Source: Amoebophrya sp. A120
Taxonomy: Eukaryota > Sar > Dinophyceae > Syndiniales > Amoebophryaceae
Direction: 5' to 3'
DNA: 64,000 nt
NCBI GenBank assembly: GCA_905178155.1
Contig: CAJINV010000004.1
Coordinates: forward strand, 2,564,228 to 2,628,227
Of the stretch, positions 9,680-20,100 are shown in pieces (position 1 is the first letter of the stretch; the number at the start of each line of letters is the position of its first letter). The notes beneath the pieces were generated by a model, which was given only the letters and a program-made list of their open reading frames with translations, ran no database searches and was not told the origin of the DNA. The position numbers and the translations under genes are program-made.

Positions 9680-11542
9680 TCATTGGAAAGTCGGTGCGTA
9701 GGTATTTCTTGGAGGATTAGGAAGAGGAAGAGCAGGAGGATTAGGAAGAGGTCGCCCGCATTTGTCTCGCTGCAGTGCATGCTCAGCGTCGACTGATACG
9801 GGGATCAACTCAGACACCTTGCTCGAGATCGCTTGGGATAACTCATCAAAGCCTTCCGTCGTTGTACAGCTGAGAATTCTTGGCCTCCCATTGGGCCCGA
9901 GCTCGAACGGATCCTCTGCGGCGACCGCAGACCATGTGACGTTTTCTGTCTCGTGTCTGCAAAATCCGCCACTTTTGATGCTCAAAACATATCGCTCTGG
10001 CCGCCTCCACGTTTTATCGATCCGCCCGTCAAGCAGGTTGAAAAACTGGCTCTCCAACACGTCGACGACGGTGTCCAGCGAAGCACTTTCGGGCGGCGAA
10101 GCTCCGATTTCGCGGGAGCTGAGTTTTCGAACATACCACTCCAATTTACGACAATACGGGCTTGCGCCCGACAACTGCGCCCAATCCCACCGCTCACCAT
10201 ACTGGCTACGCAGCCAGCCCTCCTGCGTGGTGTTATCTTGCAAATTGGGCAGGATCTCCCTCCACTGGAGAAAGGCCACGGCAAGCAGCGTATACGTGTA
10301 GCTGCTCAGCAGCCCGTTCGTGACGTTTCTGATCAGCTTCTTTTCCCGCGCCCAGGATTTCACTCGCAAAGCGAGAGCCTTTGCCACGGGGCAGGTCATA
10401 TACTGTGCGAGAAGGTTGGAATTCATCACGCCGTTGGAGTTGTTGACAGTGATTTCGATCGCAAGATCCTTATTTTTCGACCTGTATACGCAACGCACCA
10501 GCGGCACGCGGGCACCACGGACCACTTCGATATTTCTGTAGCTGTACCTGGGCGCCTTACGACGTTTGGCTGCTTTGTTGAGCCGCTGCGCAAACGCCTC
10601 CAAGTTACGCAACTGGAAGGTTCTTGTGTCGCTTTGGTCACGAATAGCGATAAAGTAGGTCAGATCTAGGTCGGATGCCTCTCCAGCAAATAAACCCGTT
10701 TTTGCGGACCCGTACACGATCCCTGTTAGTTGCAGCGCCTCGTCCATGCGACGCTTCGCGTTCGCGAAGAAGCGCTGTTGCTCCTCCGCTGGATCACTTT
10801 TTGAGATTGATACCTGTCGTTCGTGCGCCTCGTGCGAGATGTTGTTAGTAGTTCCCGGATCTTCCTCTTTGCCTTTGGCATCAGCTCCAGCATGTGCTGG
10901 GAGTGGTATTGCAGCGCTGCTGATCTTCATGCTGGCTGTACTATTTTCGGTGGCACTGCTTTCGCTTTGCGGCAAAAGCGGAGACGGGCGGGACAGCGGG
11001 ACGGCATGACCCGGCACCTGCGCTGACACTATAACAGCGCCGGTCTGCTGGTATTGGAGGTGGTGCTGCGGCGGGTTGGAGTCGGCGGCGCTGGAGGCCG
11101 ACGCCTGTTGAAAGTGCACCGAAACAGGAGCCGCCTGTACGTCAACGTTCGTGGTCAAATGAAAAGGAGAATTGGTCATCTCCCGCTGCCGCTCGTCACC
11201 AGCCGAAGAACCTTCTTTTAGTGGCTCGCGTTCGGTCAGATTCAGCAAGTTTCGTGGTTCTGGTCCAACAGTTTTAACGGGAAAAGGATACTTTGGGAGT
11301 GGGCCGAGATCGAGAAAAACGGGCTCAACATGAAAATCTGCTGGAAGAGTAGTTTTCTTTCCATAGTTCCGTTTCGACCTCCATCGGTGCAGACGCGCCG
11401 CGGCTTTGAGCGCCTCGAGGTCGCCCTGACGCTGCTCGGCCGCGAAGTAGAGGCGCCACTGCTCCTCCGCTGGGACTGGGTCACTTGTTGACATTAATAC
11501 CTCTGGTGGTTCTTGTGCGGTGTTCGTCGGTGCATCCATCAT
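9680..11542 (-). CDS. Cid1-type terminal nucleotidyltransferase (TUTase / non-canonical poly(A) polymerase)
   Basis: A single exon of 620 codons; an in-frame stop lies just before the ATG at 11542. Family members add U or A residues to RNA 3' ends. Residues 1-240 are low-complexity and Ser/Pro/Gln-rich. The nucleotidyltransferase core follows: GIVYGSAKTGLFAGEASDLD (about residue 270-290) has the GS signature and the two metal-binding Asp of SDLDL. The third catalytic position, normally Asp, appears as Glu in LAIEITVNN (about residue 362). NGLLSSYTYTLLAVAFLQ matches the central LSSY segment. The PAP-associated domain is seen at AEDPFELGPNGRP (about 545). The C-terminus has a tandem proline-rich piece (PLPNPPALPLPNPP). 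No introner interrupts it. Substrate and compartment are not evident; no targeting signal is clear. Confidence 0.85.
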   Translation of the reverse strand: MMDAPTNTAQEPPEVLMSTSDPVPAEEQWRLYFAAEQRQGDLEALKAAARLHRWRSKRNYGKKTTLPADFHVEPVFLDLGPLPKYPFPVKTVGPEPRNLLNLTEREPLKEGSSAGDERQREMTNSPFHLTTNVDVQAAPVSVHFQQASASSAADSNPPQHHLQYQQTGAVIVSAQVPGHAVPLSRPSPLLPQSESSATENSTASMKISSAAIPLPAHAGADAKGKEEDPGTTNNISHEAHERQVSISKSDPAEEQQRFFANAKRRMDEALQLTGIVYGSAKTGLFAGEASDLDLTYFIAIRDQSDTRTFQLRNLEAFAQRLNKAAKRRKAPRYSYRNIEVVRGARVPLVRCVYRSKNKDLAIEITVNNSNGVMNSNLLAQYMTCPVAKALALRVKSWAREKKLIRNVTNGLLSSYTYTLLAVAFLQWREILPNLQDNTTQEGWLRSQYGERWDWAQLSGASPYCRKLEWYVRKLSSREIGASPPESASLDTVVDVLESQFFNLLDGRIDKTWRRPERYVLSIKSGGFCRHETENVTWSAVAAEDPFELGPNGRPRILSCTTTEGFDELSQAISSKVSELIPVSVDAEHALQRDKCGRPLPNPPALPLPNPPRNTYAPTFQ

Positions 11543-12116
11543 CTAATTGCACTAAGTATGGGGGGCCGGTCGTGAAATGGGTGTCTGGCCTGGATGAATA
11601 TTTATATTTCGCATCAGCAACGAAAAAGAAAATCACTTGCGTGCTCGCCTCTTGTGGCGACCGACTAACTGTTTCCCATGTTTCTGAGTTCCGAGAGAGA
11701 AAAGCAAGGCGCAAGTTTGCGTTGAGTGTTTCGACGCTTCCACGCCAACATCGAAGACAACTATGTCGCTACATCCTTTGAAGAAGAATACCGAGGAGAT
11801 GGAGAGTTCAACTCAACTTAGAGCACGAACACTTCGACTTCCTTTTCTGTTCTTGCGATACTACCGCACTAGATCTAGAACAAGGTGGGTCTATAAATCA
11901 TCTGTAATTTTGCATGCGCCTCCACTACTTTATTCTCAAATCTTTGTAGAGAATGAGAAGCTCGTGCTCGCTTCTTCATTTACATCGTTTATTTTCTTGC
12001 GGACGAGGACGGTGAGAAAGAGGATAGCATCGTCATCGTTTTTTCTCGTCAAGACCTTCACGTTCACACGATGCAAAAATAGCACTCAAGGCTGCTGTTC
12101 TAGTTTTTGTTCTTTT
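11543..12116. other. Intergenic spacer
   Basis: 574 bp between the nucleotidyltransferase start and the F1-like stop. It has no convincing ORF or repeat. It should hold the promoter or trans-splice acceptor of the gene at 11542. Confidence 0.5.
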
Positions 12117-14918
12117 TCAGAACTGCGGCCTGACAAGTTCGAACTCGTGCCGCATTTCCAACAGAGCCTGGTCCAAGGCGGCAACGCCATCTAAAGAACC
12201 GTTTTTAATACCGTCCCCTCCGAGCCATTCCTTGTACATCGGAGAGAACCTCCCCTTTAACTGCCGCCAGAAATCTCGCCGAAACGCCGCCGCCTCGAAT
12301 TCGTTCGGACACTTGCTGAAGTGGTAAATGGTACAGGCGCGAGCGAGGGCTATCAAGTCCGCTTTTTCAATAGGCGGGCAGTTGACCTGGAAAGCCGGGC
12401 TTCCAAGTGCGGTATTCTTGTCGTGTGGGTGAGATGAATCGCTTTCATCTTCGCTGTTGTTCCATTCTTGTCCTTGTCTCTCCTCTGCCATGTAGCCGTC
12501 ACTGTCGTGCTGGAAAGAACCTCCACCGGTCGTCGCACCACTTTCGAAGTTCAAATGCTTCGATACCGACTTTTTCTCCTTCGCGTTTCCCCGGGTCAGC
12601 AACAACCGACCCAGACCGGCGCAGCGGGCGCCGAGCTTGTTGCGATATTTGTCCACAACATCGGTTAAGGTAGTTCGAGCGGGGGGCGAACTATTTGTTG
12701 TTCCCTCTAACTGCAGCTGCTTGGCCGAAGATGATTCACCCCGATTTGATGCTTTATCCCAACCTCTTCGAAAACTCGCAAGGTTCATCCCCAGATGCTG
12801 CCCGTGAAAGCAGTTCAGGATCCGTTCGGCCGCTGCCAGGGAATACGCGTCCTCCTTATCCCATTCGTCCACGTGGATGGAGAGGTCCCGGTGGTTCTGA
12901 ATTTCGCGCTTCCAAGCAGCGCCCTTCTCCACCCGGTGGAGTAATTCGCGCAGGATGAAAGCAGATGCCATAGATGAAGATGAGTTCTGTTGCTTTTCCA
13001 TGTCTTGGTGATCTCCTGCTGCACTCTGCCCGCCAAAGATGGACTGGGCTTCAGCACTCCCATTTTCTTGGTCGAAGACGCCTTCGCCAGCAGGCCACAA
13101 CCCTTCCAGAAATGCTGGCTTCCCTCCACTCACCGCCAATAACGGCCTTGCGTACCGGCGCACGTCTTCAAACTCCACTCTGTGGTCCGCAAAACGCAGA
13201 ATTACGTCGCTGACATCCTCAGCGAAAGGGTAGTACTCCGCGTCGACAGAGAGAAAAACCGTCAGCGGGGAGGAAGCAGAATCAATACCACCACCACCAC
13301 CACCGTCCAAGTTTAGCGCCGTACGGATAAGTTGCTGGACCGTGAAGAAGCTTTTCGCGTTCACCGCTTCTTGAAATCGAAGCACGTCATCGATGATCAG
13401 AAGAGGTTTCGGTGGTTGGAGGTTTTTGCTTATTTTCATTCTCGTTTCAACATCTGATTCAGATTCTGATGCTGGATTCAGATTCTGACTCGAGCAAGCG
13501 GCTTGCGGTTGCCCCCCTCGTCCCGAATTCGTGCCGTTCTGGATTTTATTCCCACTGATAGTGGGTCCTCGCGTAGAAGATGAAGATGCCACCAGTAACT
13601 TTGCATATTGAATCGCCATCAAAACAGAGATCCACGCGTGCTCCCCGGCGTCTTTGTGCGCGAAGTCCTGCGCGAAGACGACGCTGTTGGGAAATTTGTG
13701 GGCGTTTTCGACACTGCAGACCACGACGCTCTGGCCCTCGCGGTGGGATTTGGTTAGCTGGGAGAGAAAGGTCGTTTTCCCCGCGTTCTGCGGGCCTTTC
13801 AGGATCACCCGTTGGCCCGGCCGGATGGTGTGGCACAGGTCTAATAGGTAATTGCCGGTGAGGAGCTGCTGGTGCTGACCCTGCTTCATCCTGGATTTTT
13901 GTCTGCTCGTCGTGGTCGTTTTCTTGCAGGAGGCAAAGATGCTTTGCGGGTTTAGCGCAGCCTTCTGGTCGTGAGAGATGGCAACATCCAGGAAGGACGA
14001 CGACGGTCGCGCACCGATGATGTCTGCCTCTCCTGCAACACCGCTTTGTATTTGTTCAGCTGACGACGTTGGGTTGCAACGATTAGGATTGCCAAAGAGT
14101 CGCGGCACCGTGAAAACGTTGGCACGAGCAAGCGCAAAAGACCCCGTCGAGGAGGGCTCTAGCAGCAAATGTTGTAGGTCGCGTTCCTGTGCGCCACTTT
14201 CCGCTTCGATTCCACTTGCAACATGTTCCCCCGTGATAACAGCAGCAGTTGCAGTTTCACCATGGTCGTGGCTCCCCCTAGTACACCAGGTCGCGAGCTT
14301 CACGCTCGCAGACACGGAGCTCCGACACTGCGCAGCAGCCGCGAAAATTTCAGGAATCGGGAAAAGCTTCCCCGTGAACTCACAAGCAGAGGAGAGAAAA
14401 GCCGTGGCAGGTGCTCTTATTTCATGATCTCCTTTTGCATTCTTTACCTCTACTTCATTCATTCGGGTTGGCGAACTACTGAGCAGCGCAACAGACACCT
14501 CCGAACCCCGCGAAAATCCAGTGACAACGCCGACTGCAGCAGCGGATACTCTTGTTGTTTCGCGTGAGGTTCTTTCAGTAGACGCAGCTGCACAGGAGGA
14601 TTCCGCCGAAGGAACAAATCGCACACACTCTCCAATGCGGACTGGCCCGCTGTGCTCGACTGAGACACGTCCTTTCACGCTTTGCAGGATGCGCCCCCGG
14701 CTTCTTTGTTCTAGAACATCACCCATAGACTGCTCAGCCAGTCTTGCAGCTGCTAAGCTTGTGTCGGTACTGCTTCCGGTCGTGACAGACGAAACTTTAG
14801 CTGCAGTGGCTGCTTCGGCGCCAAGAATGGAGCGCGTCAGAGCATCGACACTGCTCTCAGAAGCTGCAGGCACGACACGTGCGGCGTGCCGCAGAGAGGA
14901 TAAAGCACGAATTGCCAT
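12117..14918 (-). CDS. Divergent F1-ATPase alpha-like protein, probably mitochondrial
   Basis: A single exon of 933 codons. The N-terminus MAIRALSSLRHAARVVPAAS is Arg/Ser/Ala-rich and lacks acidic residues, like a mitochondrial presequence. Residues about 75-190 match the N-terminal beta-barrel of F1 alpha (GRVSVEHSGPVRIGECVRF then VGVVTGFSRGSEVSV). Next come a long insertion and the nucleotide-binding domain: TGNYLLDLCHTIRPGQRVIL, Walker A GPQNAGKTT (about 373), Walker B LLIIDDV (about 506), then DVILRFADHRVEF...RRYARPLLAVSGG (about 570-596), which aligns with the alpha-subunit stretch ending in SVSR. There the conserved arginine (arginine finger) appears as Gly. The C-terminal 330 residues hold long insertions and a helical end. 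At 933 residues it is far longer than typical alpha (about 510). It may be a non-catalytic paralogue. Assignment is by eye; homology to a related RecA-fold ATPase cannot be excluded. Confidence 0.65.
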   Translation of the reverse strand: MAIRALSSLRHAARVVPAASESSVDALTRSILGAEAATAAKVSSVTTGSSTDTSLAAARLAEQSMGDVLEQRSRGRILQSVKGRVSVEHSGPVRIGECVRFVPSAESSCAAASTERTSRETTRVSAAAVGVVTGFSRGSEVSVALLSSSPTRMNEVEVKNAKGDHEIRAPATAFLSSACEFTGKLFPIPEIFAAAAQCRSSVSASVKLATWCTRGSHDHGETATAAVITGEHVASGIEAESGAQERDLQHLLLEPSSTGSFALARANVFTVPRLFGNPNRCNPTSSAEQIQSGVAGEADIIGARPSSSFLDVAISHDQKAALNPQSIFASCKKTTTTSRQKSRMKQGQHQQLLTGNYLLDLCHTIRPGQRVILKGPQNAGKTTFLSQLTKSHREGQSVVVCSVENAHKFPNSVVFAQDFAHKDAGEHAWISVLMAIQYAKLLVASSSSTRGPTISGNKIQNGTNSGRGGQPQAACSSQNLNPASESESDVETRMKISKNLQPPKPLLIIDDVLRFQEAVNAKSFFTVQQLIRTALNLDGGGGGGIDSASSPLTVFLSVDAEYYPFAEDVSDVILRFADHRVEFEDVRRYARPLLAVSGGKPAFLEGLWPAGEGVFDQENGSAEAQSIFGGQSAAGDHQDMEKQQNSSSSMASAFILRELLHRVEKGAAWKREIQNHRDLSIHVDEWDKEDAYSLAAAERILNCFHGQHLGMNLASFRRGWDKASNRGESSSAKQLQLEGTTNSSPPARTTLTDVVDKYRNKLGARCAGLGRLLLTRGNAKEKKSVSKHLNFESGATTGGGSFQHDSDGYMAEERQGQEWNNSEDESDSSHPHDKNTALGSPAFQVNCPPIEKADLIALARACTIYHFSKCPNEFEAAAFRRDFWRQLKGRFSPMYKEWLGGDGIKNGSLDGVAALDQALLEMRHEFELVRPQF

Positions 14919-17195
14919 TTTTTTTATATGGAGGTTTTAGATCGCGCACTCCTGGTCCTTCTCAAGATGTGTGCATCAAGATGTGTGCATATGTCGCAAG
15001 CTTTCTGCTTTCCGTCTAGGAGAAGGACATGGACAAAGTTCCGACCGAAGGAATCACACGGGCGTACCTGGAACCGCAGATCTAGTCCCCTGTTGAAAGT
15101 CCAACTCACACAACTACAACCTTGATCGACTGTGGTTCACTATCCACGACCAAAGGATAATTCGGGCAAGCATCCTCTAGTGAAACAAGAAAACATGGGG
15201 CGCATCCATTCGTACGCCGCCAGAAGCCAAAGCTACCATTTACCGGGGAAACAAACGGGAACACCAACTCCAGTACCCGCCAGCGGCAACCTGCAAAGGG
15301 ACTCGCGGATCTTCATGACAATGATACAACAAACATACACACCCACGGATCCAACGGGCGGCGCGCCATCTTTCTGGTGGCCACATGGGGTCGCAGTTTG
15401 ATTTTCCCTAGGCACCAATGTATACGGGTGACGCCGAGGCGGCCACCACAATGATCGTTGCTCGCCCTGAAGGAAGGATGGAACAGACGCCTGGCGGCGC
15501 CGGCGGGCCACCCACCCTACCAGGCAACCACCTAAAACAACGAACGGGCACCGACGGGCCCACCAGACTTCAGGGGCTGCGCGCCAAGGGCTGCGTCGGG
15601 CGCCTGGGGCCGGCCGGCGGGCGCTACGGATCCACCGACGCCAAGCGGGCAGGCCTCCCGACGGGCAGCGGGGAGACTGCCAAGCCAAACAAGAAAAGAT
15701 GGCGGGGGGGGGGCGGGGGCGGCCGGGCCGGTCCGGTCGACAAGCGCATTGCCTCGCCCCCAATCAAATGAAGCCAGGAGCAGGCCGGGGGCCGCCCAAC
15801 AAGCCAAGAAAGGCGCAAAAGGGCGCGCGCCCGCCGCCCGGCCGGGCGCGAGAGTGCCCGAGAGGCAGGCGGGTGGCAGGCGGGGAGAGTGCGCGAGAGG
15901 CGCCCTGGCGATGCATGCAAAAGGGCCAAGGGGGCACGCGCGCGGAGAGGGCTTCTTTCTCCCTCTTCTCGAACTCTGTCCCCCGAGGTCATTCAGCGGG
16001 GCGCCGCCCGCTCCGGGTCCTTGACCATTTGCGGGCCCCTTCCCCCCCGCTACCCCCATCCGGCGCGCCTATTTAAGAGGCGCCCCGGCCCGCCCGGAGG
16101 GCGCGCAACGGCCCCCCCCCCGCCCCACAACCAAGCAAAGCAGCCCCCTGCCGGCCGACCACATACATTCTAAAGGGGGCAGCCGCAAAGCCTACCCGCG
16201 GCGCCTGCCGCGCGCGGGCAGGCTGCCAGCAACGCCACACACTATCAAAGGCCCCGGCCGGCATTCCGGGCGACGGCTTTGCAGACTCCCTCCAGGATCG
16301 ACGCTCGCCCTGTGTCGGGACGGCGGGCCGAACGGACTCGCGGAAATGCTCCGCGGGGCCTCATTTCCACCCCCCGGGCCTGCCCAACATATTCCAACGG
16401 GCCACAGGCAGCCGCGCGGAACCAACCGCGCAGCTTCTCGAGGTCCCGGGCCGCGCCTGCGGGTTTTTTGGCCAAAGCAGCCAGCTGCGTCGTGGTGAGT
16501 CCCTCCCGTTTCGGCCTGCCCGCTGGCCCGCGGGCGCGGCGTGGTGGCCACGACCCAGGGGCCGGGCTTATCCCTGCGACAACAGCAAAGCGCCCGAGCC
16601 GACTAAGTATCACGACAATGCACCGGGGCCGGGGCGATCACCAAGATCGAAAGATGATGGCACTACAGTGAGGACGAGTCGATGACTGCGCTGCAAGCGA
16701 ACACCCGTCCAAATGGAGATCTTCCAACAGGTACGAAAACGCCTCCAGCCACCTTCAGTCGTGGCAGTGGTTACATATCGCTAGCGCGCAACTTCGTTAA
16801 TTGTCTTCGTCTTTGTCTTTCACGGAGGTTCCAAAATGATTAATGCGCGGTGAATGTTATATAACGTGAGGGTGGTGAGGGTGATCGTATCATTGTCGAT
16901 AAACATGTGAAGATGTAGTACTATGTCGCAGACCGTATTGCAACTGCATGTGTTGACGTGCCAAAAAATTGCTTTCTCGGAAAATAAGGAAATGTTGTGG
17001 AGTCATCTATGCGCGGCAGATTTTCATAAACCTAAACAGCAACATTATGCGTACTTTCAATTCTCTGGGTAATTCTCTTCTTAAAATTTCAGAGATTCTG
17101 ACATTCCTGATGTATCAATCTATGCGATTATGTAGACAGAACCAGAAGCTGCACGTGCACGACGGGCGGTCGTGAGTCTACAACTCTGCCTCCTC
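14919..17195. other. Gene-free block with a very GC-rich core
   Basis: About 2.3 kb between the PDAT stop and the F1-like start. Positions 15430-16600 are extremely GC-rich with runs of G or C (for example near 15700 and 16110) and many GGCC/GGCGGGC words. ORFs there overlap on both strands without protein-like features, so I call none. 16640-17195 is AT-rich. Composition resembles the inserts found inside introners 2630-8497 and 30205-32671, but I see no clear shared sequence. Confidence 0.6.
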
Positions 17196-20100
17196 TTAAA
17201 TCCCCCCAGTTGTCCCACCCCCCACGCCCTGAGAGTCCACATTCGTCCTGTTGATCCCGAGCAGCAAATCGGAGATCGCTTCCGCGGTCATTTTCGAATA
17301 CAGCGTGTCCAAATGCCCCACACCCTCCATAATCAAAATATCCACCGGCTCGTCCTGTTGCAACCTAGTGATGTCTTCTTCTTCCACCTCGTAAACCGTC
17401 GCTTTGTTCAGCACTTTCCGGTACTCCTCGACCGACGGGCTCTTCCGCTTCCGCCACAGTAGCGCCGGATTTTTTCCCTGTTGACTTCCAGTCGAAGTGG
17501 TATTTTTCCCGCCGATCGTTTTCCGCAGGGCGGAAGACGCGGCCTGGGCCGCTGCAGTGGCCATCGGCAGTCTGGGCTTGCTGTGACTGCTAGAGCGGGA
17601 AGAGGAGGATGAAGAACAAGCGGCTTGTAGTTCGCCTTGATGTAGTTCGTGAAAATTATGATCTGGGTGATTTAGATTTTGTTCCGTTGCTGTGGAGTTC
17701 ATCGTCGTCCCGTGTTCGTACTTAAACAGGTACTTCTCCCGGTAATATTTCCCGGCCCAGAACTTACACATGACCAAGCTCTCCCAGGGAACGGTCCCAT
17801 CCCCGTGCGTGTAGAAAATTTTCGTCGGGAAATTCTCGATACCGTCGTCGTACCGGTACTGGTACCCGGTTTGGATCTTCGTTCCCACTAGGGCGGTTAC
17901 GGGAACCTTTGGCGGAAGGAGGTTGCGGAAGCCGTGTCTCTTCTCCATTTTGCTGGACATGCAGGCCATGATTTCCGACATTAGCATGGATTCCTTACAC
18001 CGCGCGTATTCCGCGACCAGCGGGTCGACTTTGGCATTGTCTGGCTGACTGTTTTCGTCGTCGAACGGCGATTGGCCCGAATTCTCTTCCTCGTCAAAAT
18101 ACTCGGTCGACGCATCGGAGAGGTCGTCCTGTTCGTCCTTGGATGCTGCTAGTTGCTCTTTGTTCTTTATCGTTTCATCGGTCGTGGCATCTGTGCTGGA
18201 CTTTTTCCTCGTTGCATCAGTTTCTCCTTCCTGATGTTCGTGGTCATCATTGCTGGCGACCTCCGAAGTACTGGATTCGGTAGTTTTTGACAACTTTATG
18301 TCTTGTTTTTTTCTCCTTCGACAAAAAAGTTTCTGGACTTCTTTCTTTCGGGATTTGCAGTGCAGGAACAGCATACCGAATAGACTTGTCGGTCGTGGCT
18401 TGCGCTTGCGATTTAGATTTTGATGATTCTGCGGCTGGTGCATCTGCTTCGCGACATTTTCGGTGAAATTATCCTCAGCAAAGCCCCCGCTCAGACGGTC
18501 CACATCGGAAATTCCTGACCATTTTCCGCCCGCTTCCGCAGCACTGTTCCGGACTAGATTCATCGCTTCCGCCATCGTTGACCGGTTCTTTAATTCATCT
18601 GCACCATCGACATCATCTTCCGCTTCCTCCTTATCTGGTATAATGACAACGTTGGACGCGATGTTGGATTGCGCCAAGACGGCTTCAATGTCCAGTGGCT
18701 GGAGATTTGGAGACGTTCCAGCTCCGGGTGTCGTTGTAGTCGTTTTGACAGTACCGTTTTGGCTTTGTTCAATATCAGCATTATTCAAAAAGTTGTCCAC
18801 CCCCGCTGCTGCAGTACTAGCGCCTGCTCTAGCCAAGCGCCATCTCCTCGCCGCGGCGTGCATCAGATTCCGCCAGTGGTGGGCCGAGTGGAGAAAGATC
18901 GCAGGGACGTCGTTGCACTCGAACAACTCCTATCCTGTGCAAAAGTATCGTAGTAATTGCTATCACGCATTACATTTTTTTTTTTTTGGCGGAAAATCAG
19001 CATTACAAATTTTATTTTTCACGCTGAGGAAATTTGTAATGCATTTATACGAGTGCGATACTTTTGCAGTTCATAATTCCCGGACTTCCTCCCCTTCCGT
19101 GGCGGACCCGAAAAGCTGGCTCGTTGCAGACTGCTGCTCGTCTCCCTCGGTTTTTATCAGTCTATTCTTGTGTTTATTGCTCTTCTTCGTTCGCTGTGTA
19201 GATTCTGCTCCACCACCGAGGGCTCGGGCTGCAGATGCTGACTTCATGTTTTCGTTTTCCTCAGCCTCCGGCACCGCTTCCGCCGCACTTTCTCGCGCAA
19301 GATGACCTGCTTTATTGTTACTTCTGCCGTCAACAGCTCCTGCAGCCACCACTGTGGCTCCGGACGAGGAGCTCTCTGCGGACAGAGACAGCCTAGTAGA
19401 CGACCCGGGACCACCAACACGCGAGGAGTCCGGGCGTCGTTGCGTGCTGCTGTATGGCAGTGCACAACTCCCCCTCCCCCTCATTTGTATAGGTATAGCA
19501 TGAACTACGGCAACACGACAAGCATCAGCAAGAGTGCCGGTTTTGCATGACAAATTTGCACTGGATTGTAGTGCTACTTGGGCTACCAGAACTTATCATG
19601 CAAACAGTGCCAAGAGGCAAACGGTGGATTGGGTATTTTGCATGACAAATGAGGGGGAGGGGGAGTTGTGAAATGTCATATGCTGAGCGGCCGACGTACT
19701 AGCTCGTCGATCTCCTCCTCCGAGTTGTCGGCTTCCTCACCCGGTGGAGAAGAACTTGTTCTGAAGCCGGAACGCGTTCGGGTTCTATTGCCGCTTTTCG
19801 TGGAAGCGGATGAAAACTTCTCCCGCGCCGGTCCTCCTGTCACTTGTACGGCGGTCGCCGCGGAAACTTTCGTCATGCGCATGCTGGGTTGTTTTGCGGT
19901 TGCGGCATCGTCGCTGGCCCCTTTGATCTCGAGCCTTTCCACGTCGACGACCCCCGTTGCGTTTCGGTCTGTCTGCTCGTCGCTTTGGCTTGTTTCTTCG
20001 GCCGTAGCTGTGCCCGTGATGGTCCTGGTGTTATTTTTTTGGAGGTTTTCGATACCACCGGCACCGCTTGATGAACGTCGTTTCTTCATATTAACCTGAT

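Noticed and set aside
15132-16671. Many overlapping ORFs in the GC-rich block
   Set aside because: Present on both strands in all frames, biased to Gly/Pro/Arg/Ala, with no motif; explained by the lack of AT-rich stop codons.
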